Source of the DNA: Caballeronia fortuita
GTDB taxonomy: Bacteria; Pseudomonadota; Gammaproteobacteria; Burkholderiales; Burkholderiaceae
Assembly: GCF_001544835.2 (NCBI RefSeq)
Contig: NZ_FCNX02000006.1
Coordinates: forward strand, 186,001 to 250,000
Direction of reading: 5' to 3'
Length of the DNA: 64,000 nucleotides
Shown piece by piece: positions 53,640-63,667 of the stretch. Both the position numbers and the translations under genes were made by a program. The notes under the pieces were generated by a model. It saw only the letters and a program-made list of their open reading frames with translations. It searched no databases and was not told the origin of the DNA. Every line of letters starts with the position of its first letter. Within the stretch, counting starts at the first letter, position 1.

Positions 53640-55724
53640 ATGAATCGGGCTTCCGGATTCCTGGTCTGGATCGCGCTCGCGCTACTGGGCGCGTTCGCAT
53701 TCGGCACCATCGCGCTCGCGCACGGCGAGCGGATCAGCGCACTATGGATCGTCATCGCGGCGGTCTGCGTGTATCTCATCGCTTACCGCTTCTACTCGCG
53801 CTTCATCGCGGCGAAAGTGCTGCAACTCGACGGCCTGCGCATGACGCCGGCCATCCGTCACAACGATGGCCTCGACTACGTGCCGACCAACAAGTACGTG
53901 CTGTTCGGCCATCACTTCGCGGCGATCGCGGGCGCGGGTCCGCTCGTCGGCCCGGTGCTCGCGGCGCAGATGGGCTACACGCCCGGCATGCTGTGGATTC
54001 TCGCGGGCGTCGTGTTCGCGGGCGCGGTGCAGGACTTCGTCGTCCTGTTCATCTCGACGCGCCGCGACGGCCGCTCGCTCGGCGATCTCATCAAGATGGA
54101 ACTCGGCACCGTGCCTGGCGTGATTGCGCTGTTCGGCGCGTTCCTCATCATGGTGATCATTCTCGCCGTGCTCGCGCTGATCGTCGTGAAGGCGCTGACG
54201 AATTCGCCGTGGGGCACGTTTACGGTCGCCGCGACCATTCCGATCGCGCTCATCATGGGCGTCTATACGCGCTACATTCGTCCGGGGCGTATCGGCGAGG
54301 TGTCGATCATCGGTTTCGTCGGGCTGATGCTCGCGATCGTCTATGGCGGGCACGTGGCCGAATCGGCGACGCTCGCGCCGTACTTCACGTTCACGGGCGT
54401 GCAGCTCGTGTGGATTCTGATCGGCTATGGCTTCGTCGCGTCGGTGCTGCCGGTGTGGCTGCTGCTCGCGCCGCGCGATTATCTGTCGACGTTCCTCAAG
54501 ATCGGCACGATCCTTGGGCTCGCGATCGGCATTCTGATCGTCGCACCCGAACTGAAGATGCCGGCGTTCACGAAGTTCGTCGACGGCTCCGGTCCGGTGT
54601 GGGCGGGCAACCTGTTCCCGTTCCTCTTCATCACGATCGCGTGCGGCGCGGTGTCGGGCTTCCACGCGCTGATTTCTTCGGGCACGACGCCCAAGATGAT
54701 CGACAACGAAGTCAACATGCGCTTCATCGGCTATGGCGCGATGCTGATGGAATCGTTCGTCGCGATGATGGCGCTCGTCGCCGCCTGCGTGATCGAGCCT
54801 GGCGTGTACTTCGCGATGAACAGCCCCGCCGCGCTGCTCGGCTCGACGCCCGAAGCGGTCGCGCAGACCGTCACCGGCTGGGGCTTCGTGCTGACGCCCG
54901 ACATGCTGACGTCGACGGCCAAGGCGGTCGGCGAGACGACGATCATCGCGCGTGCCGGCGGCGCGCCGACGCTCGCGGTCGGCATGGCGCACATTCTTCA
55001 TCAGGTGATCGGCGGTCCGGCGATGATGGCGTTCTGGTATCACTTCGCCATTCTGTTCGAGGCGCTTTTCATCCTCACTGCCGTCGATGCGGGCACGCGC
55101 GCCGGCCGCTTCATGCTGCAGGACTTGCTCGGCACGTTTCATCCGGCGCTGCGCCGCACGGAATCGCTGCCCGCCAATCTCATCGCGACGGGTCTGTGCG
55201 TCGCGGCTTGGGGCTATTTCCTGTATCAGGGCGTGGTCGATCCGTTCGGCGGCATCAACACACTGTGGCCGCTCTTCGGCATCTCGAACCAGATGCTTGC
55301 TGGCATCGCGCTGATGCTCGGCACCGTCGTGCTGTTCAAGATGAAGCGCGAGCGTTATGCATGGGTTACGCTCGTGCCGACTATTTGGCTGCTGATCTGC
55401 ACGTTGACCGCCGGCTGGCAGAAGATTTTCGACGCGAATCCGAAGGTCGGTTTCCTTGCGCACGCGGGCAAGCTGAAGGACGCGTACGACGCGGGCAAGG
55501 TGATGGCGCCGGCGAAGTCGCTCGCGGAAATGCAGCGCATCATCTTCAACGATTACGTCGATGCGGCGCTTGCCGGGCTGTTCATCTTCGTCGTCTTGAG
55601 CATTGCGGTGTATGGCGTGCTGGCGGTGCTGCGCGCGCGTCGCGTGGCGAAGCCGACCGTGCGCGAGACGCCGTTCGAGGCGATGCCTTCCGGCGCGTCC
55701 GGCGCGGCGCGCGCGGGCCATTGA
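53640..55724 (+). CDS. cstA: Carbon starvation protein A / pyruvate transporter family
   Basis: A 694-residue membrane protein with about 16-18 segments. Signatures are [31 protein letters not shown] near residue 80 and [15 protein letters not shown] near 340. CstA and BtsT import pyruvate (and peptides were proposed earlier). A strong AAGGAG site precedes the ATG. A small YbdD-like gene follows at 11 bases, as in enteric cstA-ybdD. The divergent two-component system with a cache sensor most likely controls it. Confidence 0.95.
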   Translation: MNRASGFLVWIALALLGAFAFGTIALAHGERISALWIVIAAVCVYLIAYRFYSRFIAAKVLQLDGLRMTPAIRHNDGLDYVPTNKYVLFGHHFAAIAGAGPLVGPVLAAQMGYTPGMLWILAGVVFAGAVQDFVVLFISTRRDGRSLGDLIKMELGTVPGVIALFGAFLIMVIILAVLALIVVKALTNSPWGTFTVAATIPIALIMGVYTRYIRPGRIGEVSIIGFVGLMLAIVYGGHVAESATLAPYFTFTGVQLVWILIGYGFVASVLPVWLLLAPRDYLSTFLKIGTILGLAIGILIVAPELKMPAFTKFVDGSGPVWAGNLFPFLFITIACGAVSGFHALISSGTTPKMIDNEVNMRFIGYGAMLMESFVAMMALVAACVIEPGVYFAMNSPAALLGSTPEAVAQTVTGWGFVLTPDMLTSTAKAVGETTIIARAGGAPTLAVGMAHILHQVIGGPAMMAFWYHFAILFEALFILTAVDAGTRAGRFMLQDLLGTFHPALRRTESLPANLIATGLCVAAWGYFLYQGVVDPFGGINTLWPLFGISNQMLAGIALMLGTVVLFKMKRERYAWVTLVPTIWLLICTLTAGWQKIFDANPKVGFLAHAGKLKDAYDAGKVMAPAKSLAEMQRIIFNDYVDAALAGLFIFVVLSIAVYGVLAVLRARRVAKPTVRETPFEAMPSGASGAARAGH

Positions 55725-55735
55725 GGAGTCGAGCG

Positions 55736-55930
55736 ATGTTTTCCGATCTTCGGCAAGCGGGACGGTATCTCGGCCAGACGATGCGTCTGATGGTCGGGAT
55801 GCCCGATTACGACGCGTACGTCACGCACATGCAGACGACGCATCCGGACAAGCCGGTCATGTCGTACGCGGAGTTCTTCCGCGAGCGGCAGGAGGCGCGG
55901 TATGGGAGCGGGGCGGGGAAGTGCTGTTGA
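55736..55930 (+). CDS. YbdD/YjiX family small protein
   Basis: A 64-residue protein with the family pattern [39 protein letters not shown] and a CC end. Genes of this family follow cstA or btsT in many bacteria, 11 bases away here, and the protein is needed for transporter function in Escherichia coli relatives. The exact role is unknown. Confidence 0.93.
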   Translation: MFSDLRQAGRYLGQTMRLMVGMPDYDAYVTHMQTTHPDKPVMSYAEFFRERQEARYGSGAGKCC

Positions 55931-55957
55931 CCTGACGCTTTGCGAGGATAGTTGATG

Positions 55958-55992
55958 AAAACGCGATGGCGAGAGCCGTCGCGTTTTTTTTT
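55958..55992 (+). terminator. Rho-independent terminator of cstA-ybdD
   Basis: ACGCGATGGC and GCCGTCGCGT (55961-55970 with 55975-55984) form a ten-base stem with one G-T pair and loop GAGA, followed by a T tract to 55992. Confidence 0.9.
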
Positions 55993-56013
55993 GCCCGGCG
56001 CCACATGTCCGTT

Positions 56014-56043
56014 TTGCCTATTCCATTCGGACGAGGCTAAAAT
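56014..56043 (+). promoter_or_regulatory. Promoter of the second toxin-antitoxin pair
   Basis: TTGCCT (56014-56019), an 18-base spacer and TAAAAT (56038-56043) make a reasonable sigma-70 promoter. Transcription would start near 56050, which argues for an antitoxin start at 56074 or 56062 rather than 56050. Confidence 0.55.
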
Positions 56044-56073
56044 GACCACATGAATGTAACTATGGGCGATATC

Positions 56074-56310
56074 ATGGCTGTCAAGCGAGTGTCGAAATCG
56101 GAGTTCAAGGCGAAGGCGCTCGAATACTTTCGTCTCGTGGAATCGACAGGAGAACATATGATTGTGACAGACCATGGAAAACCGGTGCTGGAAGTGCGGC
56201 GGTATGAGAGTTCATCGCCTACGCCGCTGGAAGAATTGCGTGGAAGCGTGCTGTTCTATGAAGATCCTCTCGAACCTGTAGGGCTGGAGGATTGGGAGAT
56301 GCTTCCATGA
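56074..56310 (+). CDS. Type II antitoxin, Phd/YefM family
   Basis: A 78-residue antitoxin (MAVKRVSKSEFKAKALEYFRLVESTGEHMIVTDHGKPVLEVRRY) with the Phd/YefM fold and an acidic tail ending EDWEMLP. It would neutralise the PIN-domain toxin encoded by the overlapping next gene (ATGA junction) and repress the operon. Starts at 56050 and 56062 are also in frame; the predicted transcription start makes them less likely. Confidence 0.88.
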   Translation: MAVKRVSKSEFKAKALEYFRLVESTGEHMIVTDHGKPVLEVRRYESSSPTPLEELRGSVLFYEDPLEPVGLEDWEMLP

Positions 56311-56702
56311 TAGTGCTAGATACTCACGCGCTTCTTTGGTGGGTCGAGGGAAGGGGATTGAGCAAGCCAGCGCGCGCCGCGATTGATCGTGAAGTGCAGG
56401 AAGAAGGCGAAATCGTCGTTTCGACGATGACTGCGTGGGAAGTCATGCTTCTCATCAAGAAGGGCCGGCTCCGGCTGGCCATGGATGTCGCCGGCTGGTT
56501 CGACAGGATTGGCCGAATTGCAGGCGTGCGCTTCGCACCCATCGACCGCCATATCGCGCTTGCGTCGGCCGATCTTCCCGGCGAGTTCCATAGTGACCCC
56601 GCGGACCGCATGATCGTCGCCACGGCGCGCTCGTTATCCGCGCCGCTCGTGACTAAAGACCGGCAGATTCGAAGCTACGAACACGTCAGGACGATCTGGT
56701 AG
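56307..56702 (+). CDS. Type II toxin, VapC-like PIN domain
   Basis: A 131-residue PIN-domain protein: MIVLDTHALLWWVEG (first acidic residue Asp5), STMTAWEVMLLIKKGRL (Glu), and HSDPADRMIVATARSLSAPLVTKDRQI (paired Asp residues) form the acidic RNase site. VapC-type toxins cut tRNA or rRNA. Pairing with a Phd-type antitoxin, not VapB, is common for this subgroup. The ATG overlaps the antitoxin stop by four bases. Confidence 0.93.
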   Translation: MIVLDTHALLWWVEGRGLSKPARAAIDREVQEEGEIVVSTMTAWEVMLLIKKGRLRLAMDVAGWFDRIGRIAGVRFAPIDRHIALASADLPGEFHSDPADRMIVATARSLSAPLVTKDRQIRSYEHVRTIW

Positions 56703-56712
56703 CCGATAAACC

Positions 56713-56748
56713 AAAAAGGGCGGATGACCCGAGCCATCCGCCCTTTCT
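56713..56748. terminator. Bidirectional terminator between vapC-like gene and hpnH
   Basis: A 12-bp perfect stem AAAGGGCGGATG/CATCCGCCCTTT (56715-56726 with 56735-56746) with an eight-base loop, flanked by A residues on the left and T/C residues on the right. It can end both converging transcripts. Confidence 0.88.
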
Positions 56749-56768
56749 TCACTTCGCTCAAGCGAAGC

Positions 56769-57923
56769 TCAATTCACCGCCGCCGCCGTCTTCGCGCCCT
56801 TGTTCTTCTGCGCGCGCCCGATTTCTTCCAGCTTGATCTCGACGTGCTTCGAGAACACGTACTCCGCCGGGCGCTGCTTGTCGATCGGCAGATCCTTCGC
56901 AAATGCGCCCGTCGTGCGCGGACCCGACAAGGCGATCTTCGCGGCCTTCAGCGGATGCGCCACCGTGTCCATCACGGCGGTCGCCTCGAAGCCGCAGTGG
57001 ACCATGCAGTCCGCGCACTTCTCGTACTTGCCCGTGCCGTACTTGTCCCAGTCGGTGGTTTCCATCAGTTCCTTGAAGGTCTTCACGTAACCTTCGCCGA
57101 CCAGATAACACGGCTTTTGCCAGCCGAACACCGTACGCGCCGGGTTGCCCCACGGCGTGCATTGATACGTCTGGTTGCCCGCGAGGAAGTCGAGGAACAG
57201 CGTCGACTGGCTGAACGACCACTTCTTGCCGTTGTTGCCGCGCTTGAAGATTTCGCGGAACAGGTTCTTCGTCTTTTCGCGGTTCAGGAAGTGCTGCTGA
57301 TCCGGCGCGCGCTCATACGCATAACCCGGCGATACCGTAATGCCATCGACGCCGATCGGGCCGAGCGTATCGAAGAACTTCGCGACGCGCTCCGGCTCCG
57401 CGTCGTTGAACAGCGTGCAGTTGATGTTCACGCGAAAGCCGCGGCGCTTCGCTTCCTTGATGGCCGCGACCGCCTTGTCGTACGTGCCCGGCTGCGAGAC
57501 CGAGTGATCGTGCGCTTCACGGTCGCCGTCGAGATGCACGGACCAGACGAAGTACGGGCTCGGCTCGTAATCGTCCATCTTCTTTTCCATCAGCAACGCG
57601 TTCGTGCAGAGATACACGAACTTCTTGCGCGCCATGATGCCCTTCACGATCTGCGGCATTTCCTTGTGCAGCAACGGCTCGCCGCCCGCGATCGACACGA
57701 CCGGCGCACCGCACTCGTCGACAGCTTCGAGACATTCCTGCAGCGACAGGCGCTGGTTCAGGATCGGATCCGGGTAATCGATCTTGCCGCAGCCGTTACA
57801 CGCGAGATTGCAGCGGAACAGCGGTTCGAGCATCAGCGCGAGCGGGTAACGCTTGGTGCCCGTGAAGTGCTGCTTGAAGATGTAGGCGCCAACGCGCGCC
57901 TTCTGGAGCATCGGGATAGACAA
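56769..57923 (-). CDS. hpnH: Adenosylhopane synthase HpnH (radical SAM)
   Basis: A 384-residue B12-independent radical SAM protein that joins a 5'-deoxyadenosyl group to hopene, the first step to C35 hopanoids. The cluster-binding motif is C38-x3-C42-x2-C45 (PLFRCNLACNGCGK); GGEPLLHKEMP and a C-terminal SPASM-like segment (KCADCMVHCG) are also seen. The start is TTG 57923, preceded by GGAGAGGA; the protein then begins MSIP as in relatives. Fourteen bases separate it from ispH, which supplies isoprenoid precursors. Confidence 0.95.
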   Translation of the reverse strand: MSIPMLQKARVGAYIFKQHFTGTKRYPLALMLEPLFRCNLACNGCGKIDYPDPILNQRLSLQECLEAVDECGAPVVSIAGGEPLLHKEMPQIVKGIMARKKFVYLCTNALLMEKKMDDYEPSPYFVWSVHLDGDREAHDHSVSQPGTYDKAVAAIKEAKRRGFRVNINCTLFNDAEPERVAKFFDTLGPIGVDGITVSPGYAYERAPDQQHFLNREKTKNLFREIFKRGNNGKKWSFSQSTLFLDFLAGNQTYQCTPWGNPARTVFGWQKPCYLVGEGYVKTFKELMETTDWDKYGTGKYEKCADCMVHCGFEATAVMDTVAHPLKAAKIALSGPRTTGAFAKDLPIDKQRPAEYVFSKHVEIKLEEIGRAQKNKGAKTAAAVN

Positions 57924-57936
57924 TTGTGTCCTCTCC

Positions 57937-58899
57937 TTATTCTTCGCGAATCGCGGTTGCCGCAACGGCGGCCACCGGCTGAATGAGCTTCGCGGGGAGT
58001 TTGAATTCGACCTTTTCCTCGCGGCCGTTCATCGTCGTGACTTCGACGTTTCCGAACGCGCGCAGGGCATCGATCACATGTTTGACCATTTCTTCGGGCG
58101 CCGAAGCACCCGCGGTGATGCCGACCGTTTGCACATCGGCAAACCATTCCGGCTTGATCTCCGAACCGTCCGCGACGAGGTAGCTCGGAACGCCGGTCTC
58201 GGCGCCGATCTCCCGCAGGCGGTTCGAATTGGAACTGTTGGTCGCGCCGACCACGAGCAGCACGTCCACCTGGCTCGACAGCTCGCGCACGGCGGCCTGG
58301 CGGTTTTGCGTCGCGTAGCAGATGTCGCGCGTGTCCGGGCCGACGATATCCGTGAAGCGGCGCTGCAACGCGTCGATGATGCCGCGCGTGTCGTCGACCG
58401 AAAGCGTGGTCTGCGTGACATAGGCGACGGGCGTGTCGGGCGCGAGCGTCATCGTCCCGACTTCGGCTTCGCTCTGTACGAGCACAACGTCGCCGGGAAT
58501 CTGCCCGATCGTGCCTTCCACTTCCGGATGGCCTGCGTGGCCGATCAGAATGAGCGTGCGCCCCTGCGACACATACTGGCGCCCCTGCACGTGAACTTTG
58601 GTGACGAGCGGGCAAGTGGCGTCGAGAACATCGAGCCCGCGCGTCTGCGCATCTTTTTCGACGCTGCGCGCGACGCCATGCGCACTGAAAATAGCGACCG
58701 CGCCGTGCGGCACTTCGTCGAGTTCTTCGACGAACCGTGCGCCCTTGCTGCGCAGATTGTCGACGACATGACGGTTATGAACGATCTCGTGACGCACATA
58801 GACCGGCGCGCCATGACGTTCGAGGGCCCGATCGACGATTTCGATCGCACGGACCACGCCCGCACAAAAGCCGCGGGGTTGAGCAAGGATGATACGCAT
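57937..58899 (-). CDS. ispH: 4-hydroxy-3-methylbut-2-enyl diphosphate reductase
   Basis: A 320-residue IspH (LytB) that makes isopentenyl and dimethylallyl diphosphate in the last step of the MEP pathway. The three cluster cysteines are in GFCAGV (Cys12), DATCPL and [26 protein letters not shown]-like [10 protein letters not shown] and TNSSNSNRL line the substrate site. It precedes hpnH on the same strand. Burkholderia relatives usually have another ispH near fkpB; this copy is probably dedicated to hopanoids, which is inference. Confidence 0.95.
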   Translation of the reverse strand: MRIILAQPRGFCAGVVRAIEIVDRALERHGAPVYVRHEIVHNRHVVDNLRSKGARFVEELDEVPHGAVAIFSAHGVARSVEKDAQTRGLDVLDATCPLVTKVHVQGRQYVSQGRTLILIGHAGHPEVEGTIGQIPGDVVLVQSEAEVGTMTLAPDTPVAYVTQTTLSVDDTRGIIDALQRRFTDIVGPDTRDICYATQNRQAAVRELSSQVDVLLVVGATNSSNSNRLREIGAETGVPSYLVADGSEIKPEWFADVQTVGITAGASAPEEMVKHVIDALRAFGNVEVTTMNGREEKVEFKLPAKLIQPVAAVAATAIREE

Positions 58900-59305
58900 A
58901 TTCGAACGAACTCCGACTGACGCGGGTTTCGGGTTAGCCGGCGCGATGCTCGCGCTTTCCGGTGAAGCGGCCTCGTGACGCCTCGGACAACGTCTGTGAG
59001 TGCCGGGAAAGCAGACCGGAAAAAAAGACTGGTGAGTACCGGTTCGCGCGCCGAAGTTGACCGCGTATTCTAACGCGTTCCCTTTTTGGGTGCTCGATGC
59101 CCGCGTGACTCCGCGGCGCGGCGCGATCGCGCAAATACGGCGATTTTGAGAACCCAGTAAACTGTCGGACGCTTCGGACCGCGTGTCGGCGAGACCCGGC
59201 GCCCGCGCGCTTGGGCGAAGGGCCTTCCCGCCGGTCTCCCGCGCCGTTCCCCTGTGTGTTTTTCGCGCAACGCCGCGTCGCCGTTTTCGACCTCATCGTC
59301 TACCC
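58900..59305. other. 406-bp divergent region between ispH and hpnB
   Basis: No gene is supported. A -10-like TAGAAT on the minus strand (59067-59072) could start the ispH-hpnH transcript about 165 bases upstream of ispH, although no clear -35 box is present. Promoters for hpnB could not be placed. Confidence 0.45.
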
Positions 59306-60508
59306 ATGCTATTGATCGCCTGGCTGTCTCTTCTGATCTGGATCGTCTTGCTGTTCGCGCGCGGCGGCTTCTGGCGCGCGCAGCCCGCCGCGCCACTCTC
59401 GGGCGCCACGATCCACGCCGTCGGGAACGCGGAGATCGCGCGGCGCGGCGCCTGGCCCGCGCTCGTGGCGGTCGTGCCCGCGCGCAACGAGGCCGATGTC
59501 ATCGGTCGCGCGGTCGGCTCGCTGCTCCGGCAGGACTATGCGGGCGCGTTCCACGTCGTCGTCGTCGACGATCACAGCACCGACGGCACCGCCCGCGTCG
59601 CGCTCGCCGCCGCCCGCGATCTGGGGCTGGAAGACCGCCTGACCGTGCTGACCGCGCAGCCGTTGCCGCCGGGCTGGTCCGGCAAAGTATGGGCGCAGTC
59701 GCAAGGGATCGCCGCCATCGACAAGCTCGGCCTGCCCGCCGAATTCCTGTTGCTGACCGACGCCGACATCCACCATCCGGCCGATGCCGCGACGCAACTC
59801 GTCGCGCGCACGATCCTCGAAGATCGCGATCTGGTCTCGCTGATGGTCCGTCTGCGCTGCGATTCGTCGTGGGAAAAAGCGCTGATTCCCGCGTTCGTGT
59901 TCTTCTTCGCGAAGCTCTATCCGTTCGCGTGGGTCAACGACGTGAAGAAGCCGACCGCCGGCGCGGCGGGCGGCTGCATGCTCGTGCGCCGGTCGGCGCT
60001 CGTCGCGGCGGGCGGGATCGAGTCGATCCGACAGGAACTCATCGACGATTGCAGTCTCGCGGCGCGCATCAAGCATCGGGATGGGCGCAACGATGCGCGT
60101 GCGATCCGCCTCGATCTCGCCGAACGCAGCGAATCGCTGCGTCCTTACGATAGCTGGCGCGAAATCTGGAACATGATCGCGCGCACGGCGTTCACGCAAC
60201 TGCGCTACTCGCCGCTGCTGCTCGCCGGCACGTTGCTCGGCATGGCGGTGATCTATCTCGCGCCGCCCGTGCTCGCGCTGGCATACGGCGCGCGCGCGTG
60301 GCCCGCGTGCGCGGCGTGGGCGCTCATGTGCATCGCCTATGGTCCGATGCTGCGTTACTACCGTCGATCGCTTTTGTGGGCGCCGCTGCTGCCGCTCGTC
60401 GCGTTGTTTTACGTGAGCGCGACGCTCGGTTCGGCCGTGCGCTACTGGCGCGGCAAGGGCGGGCAATGGAAGGCGCGCGTGCAGGCGCCGACTCAGGAAG
60501 GCTCGTAA
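59306..60508 (+). CDS. hpnB: Hopanoid-associated glycosyltransferase HpnB
   Basis: A 400-residue GT2-type glycosyltransferase. A first membrane segment (LLIAWLSLLIWIVLLFARGG), then the GT-A fold (LVAVVPARNEADVIGRAVGSLLRQDY, VVVDDHSTDGT, LLTDADIHH as DxD motif, AAGGCMLVRRSALVAAGG, ELIDDCSLAARIK) and three or four C-terminal membrane segments. HpnB family members are linked to hopanoid gene clusters and may glycosylate the side chain. ATG 59306 fits the first helix; a longer frame from 59183 is not supported. It is divergent from ispH-hpnH. Confidence 0.92.
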   Translation: MLLIAWLSLLIWIVLLFARGGFWRAQPAAPLSGATIHAVGNAEIARRGAWPALVAVVPARNEADVIGRAVGSLLRQDYAGAFHVVVVDDHSTDGTARVALAAARDLGLEDRLTVLTAQPLPPGWSGKVWAQSQGIAAIDKLGLPAEFLLLTDADIHHPADAATQLVARTILEDRDLVSLMVRLRCDSSWEKALIPAFVFFFAKLYPFAWVNDVKKPTAGAAGGCMLVRRSALVAAGGIESIRQELIDDCSLAARIKHRDGRNDARAIRLDLAERSESLRPYDSWREIWNMIARTAFTQLRYSPLLLAGTLLGMAVIYLAPPVLALAYGARAWPACAAWALMCIAYGPMLRYYRRSLLWAPLLPLVALFYVSATLGSAVRYWRGKGGQWKARVQAPTQEGS

Positions 60509-60520
60509 GCGCGCTCGCGC

Positions 60521-61033
60521 TTACTTCTTCGTCAACATGGCATACAGCTCGATGACCATGTTCGGCGAAAACGTGAACGGCACCCAGCCGTGCCCAGCGT
60601 GGCGCATGACGAGCAGGCGGTCGCCATTCGCGTATTTCTGCGTCGCCATGATGGGGTTCTTGGTGGAGGCGAACTGCCATCCCGGTGCGATGCCCGCCGG
60701 CTGATCCGCCGACATCGACGCGCGCACGTTCGACAATTGCTCGATCAGTTCGGATACGCCTTCCGGGCTCAGCTTCACGCTCTTGCCCGCGATAGTCATC
60801 TCGATCGCGTCGCGCTCTGGCCGTGACACGACGAGGCGCGGCGGTTCGTTCAGGTCGGGCGGTTCGACGGGCGCGGCGGAATCGCCGGCATGCGGCGTGC
60901 CGCCCAAAGCGGGCGGTTCGTCCGGCGAGGCGGCTTCGACGGGTCCGGCGGATGAGCGGGCAGATGCGGCGGCGGTCTGAAGGAGCGTGTCGAGGCTCGA
61001 CTCCAGCGCGCCGAGCTGGTCTTGTAGATTCAT
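60521..61033 (-). CDS. Conserved hypothetical protein next to hpnB
   Basis: A 170-residue soluble protein with no signal peptide. Residues 1-25 look helical (NLQDQLGALESSLDTLLQTAAAS), a Pro/Glu/Ala-rich linker follows to ~75, then a small folded domain (AIEMTIAGKSVKLSPEGVSELIEQLSNVRASM) and a Trp-rich end (WQFASTKNPIMATQKY, DRLLVMRHAGHGWVPFTFSPNMV). I do not recognise a family. It converges with hpnB (12 bases between stops). Codon use and length support a real gene. ATG 61033 begins the helical region; another start at 61057 would add eight residues. Confidence 0.75.
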   Translation of the reverse strand: MNLQDQLGALESSLDTLLQTAAASARSSAGPVEAASPDEPPALGGTPHAGDSAAPVEPPDLNEPPRLVVSRPERDAIEMTIAGKSVKLSPEGVSELIEQLSNVRASMSADQPAGIAPGWQFASTKNPIMATQKYANGDRLLVMRHAGHGWVPFTFSPNMVIELYAMLTKK

Positions 61034-61159
61034 GCGAGTGTTCTTCGTGTCTGGCAAGCGGGCGGCGAGGCAACGATTTTACCCGCTCGGATTTTGGCGA
61101 GGTCGGCACAGGTTGTAACCAATTGCACCGAACCTGCGGATTTCACTGCGTTTTTTCTT

Positions 61160-61201
61160 CAGTCCAAAAACGAAACCGGCATCTCCGAAGAGATGCCGGT
61201 T
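61160..61201 (-). terminator. Rho-independent terminator of icd
   Basis: A 12-bp perfect stem AACCGGCATCTC/GAGATGCCGGTT (61174-61185 with 61190-61201), loop CGAA, followed on the minus strand by TCGTTTTTGG. It lies 33 bases past the icd stop. Confidence 0.9.
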
Positions 61202-61233
61202 CGACAGGGCGCGCATGACGCGCCCGGGCGGTC

Positions 61234-63480
61234 TTACTTCGCGCGAACCTGCTCGAGCGCCGCGTTGAGCGTCTTGCTCGGACGCATCACCGCTTCGAGC
61301 TTCTGCTCGTCCGGCTTGTAGTAGCCGCCGATATCCGCCGCATTGCCCTGCACGGCAGCGAGTTCGTCGACGATCTTCTGCTCGTTCTCGGCAAGCGTCT
61401 TCGCGAGCGGTGCGAACTGCTCGGCGAGCGCGCGGTCTTCCGACTGCGACGCGAGTTCCTGTGCCCAGTACATCGCGAGATAGAACTGGCTGCCGCGATT
61501 GTCGAGCTGACCGGTCTTCGGCGACGGGCTCTTGTTGTTGTCGAGCAGCTCGCCGGTGGCCGAATCGAGCGCCTTCGCGACGAGCTTCGCGCGCGCGTTG
61601 CCGTTCTTGATGCCGAGTTCTTCCAGCGACACCGCCAGCGCGAGGAATTCGCCGAGGGAATCCCAGCGCAGATGGTTTTCCTGCACGAGCTGCTGGACGT
61701 GCTTCGGCGCCGAGCCGCCCGCGCCGGTTTCGTACAGGCCGCCGCCCGCCATCAGCGGAACGATGGACAGCATCTTCGCGCTCGTGCCGAGTTCCATGAT
61801 GGGGAACAGGTCGGTGAGGTAATCGCGCAGGATGTTGCCGGTAACCGAGATCGTGTCCATGCCGCGAATCACACGCTCGAGCGTGTAACGCATCGCGCGC
61901 ACTTGCGACATGATCTGGATGTCGAGGCCGGTCGTGTCGTGATCCTTCAGGTACGTCTCGACCTTCTTGATGAGTTCGGCTTCGTGCGGACGATACGGGT
62001 CGAGCCAGAACACGGCCGGCGTGCCCGAGTTCTTCACGCGCGTGACGGCGAGCTTGACCCAGTCGCGGATCGGCGCGTCCTTCACGAGGCACATGCGCCA
62101 GATGTCGCCCTTCTCGACTTCCTGCGTCAGCCCTTCGATGACTTCGCCCGTCGCGTTATCGACGATGCGCGCCGTGCCGTCTTCCGCGATCTCGAAGGTC
62201 TTGTCGTGCGAGCCGTACTCTTCGGCCTTCTGCGCCATCAGGCCGACGTTCGGCACCGTGCCCATCGTCTTCGGGTCGAACGCGCCGTTGGTCTTGCAGA
62301 AATTGATGATTTCCTGATAGATGCGCGCGAACGTGCTTTCCGGGATCAGGCACTTCGTGTCCTGCGGACGGCCGTCGGCGCCCCACATCTTGCCGCCTGC
62401 GCGGATCATCGCGGGCATGGAAGCGTCGACGATCACGTCGTTCGGCGCGTGCAGGTTCGAGATGCCCTTGGCCGAATCGACCATCGCGAGCGCCGGGCGC
62501 TTTTCGTGGCACGCGTGCATGTCGCGGATGACTTCGTCGCGCTGCGATTCCGGCAGCGTCTCGATCTTCGTGTAGAGATCGACGAGGCCGTTGTTCACGT
62601 TGATGCCGAGTTCTTCGAAAAGCTTCGCGTGCTTGGCGAACGCGTCTTTATAGAACACCTTGACGGCGTGGCCGAACACGATCGGGTGCGAGACCTTCAT
62701 CATGGTCGCCTTGACGTGCAGCGACAGCATGACGCCCGTATCGAACGCGTCCTGCATCTGGTCTTCGTAGAACTCGACGAGCGCCTTCTTGCTCATGAAC
62801 ATGCTGTCGACGATCTCGCCGTCCTGCAGCTTGACCTTCGGCTTCAGCACGATGGTTTCGCCGCGCTTCGTCACGAGTTCCATGCGGACTTCGCGCGCGC
62901 GGTCGTTCGTGATGGACTTTTCGCCGTGATAGAAGTCGCCGTGCTTCATGTGCGCGACGTGCGTGCGCGAGGCCATGCTCCACTCGCCCATGCTGTGCGG
63001 ATGCTTCTTCGCGTAGTTCTTGACGGCGAGCGGCGCGCGGCGGTCCGAGTTGCCTTCGCGCAGCACCGGATTCACCGCCGAGCCGAGGCACTTGCCGTAG
63101 CGCGCGCGGATGGCCTTCTCTTCGTCGTTCTTCGGCTCTTCGGGATAGTCGGGCAGCTTGTAGCCCTTGCTTTGCAGTTCCTTGATCGCGCTCGTCAACT
63201 GATGCAGCGACGCGCTGATGTTCGGCAGCTTGATGATGTTGGTGTCGGGGTCCTGCGTCAGTTCGCCGAGTTTCGCGAGATTGTCGGGAACCTTCTGTTC
63301 GTCGGTCAGGAATTCGGGGAATTCGCCGAGAATGCGGGCCGCGACGGAGATGTCGCTCGTCTCGACGTTGACGCCCGCCGGCGCGGTGAATGTACGGATG
63401 ATCGGCAGAAAGGCGCTGGTCGCGAGCAGCGGAGCTTCGTCGGTCAGGGTGTAGATGATGGTGGGTTGCTGATTACTCAT
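61234..63480 (-). CDS. icd: NADP-dependent isocitrate dehydrogenase, monomeric type
   Basis: A 748-residue monomeric IDH (class II), about twice the length of the dimeric kind. Blocks include [57 protein letters not shown] (isocitrate binding, [12 protein letters not shown]) and [12 protein letters not shown]. It oxidises isocitrate to 2-oxoglutarate with NADP in the TCA cycle. ATG 63480 (MSNQQPT) is preferred; an in-frame start 15 bases upstream is possible. It is flanked by the unknown gene and hpnA and has its own terminator. Confidence 0.95.
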   Translation of the reverse strand: MSNQQPTIIYTLTDEAPLLATSAFLPIIRTFTAPAGVNVETSDISVAARILGEFPEFLTDEQKVPDNLAKLGELTQDPDTNIIKLPNISASLHQLTSAIKELQSKGYKLPDYPEEPKNDEEKAIRARYGKCLGSAVNPVLREGNSDRRAPLAVKNYAKKHPHSMGEWSMASRTHVAHMKHGDFYHGEKSITNDRAREVRMELVTKRGETIVLKPKVKLQDGEIVDSMFMSKKALVEFYEDQMQDAFDTGVMLSLHVKATMMKVSHPIVFGHAVKVFYKDAFAKHAKLFEELGINVNNGLVDLYTKIETLPESQRDEVIRDMHACHEKRPALAMVDSAKGISNLHAPNDVIVDASMPAMIRAGGKMWGADGRPQDTKCLIPESTFARIYQEIINFCKTNGAFDPKTMGTVPNVGLMAQKAEEYGSHDKTFEIAEDGTARIVDNATGEVIEGLTQEVEKGDIWRMCLVKDAPIRDWVKLAVTRVKNSGTPAVFWLDPYRPHEAELIKKVETYLKDHDTTGLDIQIMSQVRAMRYTLERVIRGMDTISVTGNILRDYLTDLFPIMELGTSAKMLSIVPLMAGGGLYETGAGGSAPKHVQQLVQENHLRWDSLGEFLALAVSLEELGIKNGNARAKLVAKALDSATGELLDNNKSPSPKTGQLDNRGSQFYLAMYWAQELASQSEDRALAEQFAPLAKTLAENEQKIVDELAAVQGNAADIGGYYKPDEQKLEAVMRPSKTLNAALEQVRAK

Positions 63481-63622
63481 CGCTTGTCTCGACATCCGAA
63501 AACAGGTTGGAAAAAACCGCCGGCCTCGTCACCCGTCCGGCAACAAACCGCTATTCTGCCTGATTTTGCGAGGGGCGCGTGTGAATTTCGGCTCATGAAT
63601 CCGGTCAAAAAGCTCGTTTTTA

Positions 63623-63667
63623 TTGATATATCAAGCACTTAACATTTTTCGACTCTTATACAAGAGT
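63623..63667. promoter_or_regulatory. Palindromes in the icd promoter region
   Basis: TTGATATATCAA (63623-63634) is a perfect 12-bp palindrome, and ACTCTT-ATAC-AAGAGT (63652-63667) an interrupted one, both in an AT-rich stretch 140-190 bases upstream of icd. One or both could be operator or promoter parts for icd. Confidence 0.45.

Noticed and set aside
61672..63642. 656-codon open frame on the plus strand
   Set aside because: It is the shadow of the monomeric isocitrate dehydrogenase and has only Arg/Val/Asp-rich filler.
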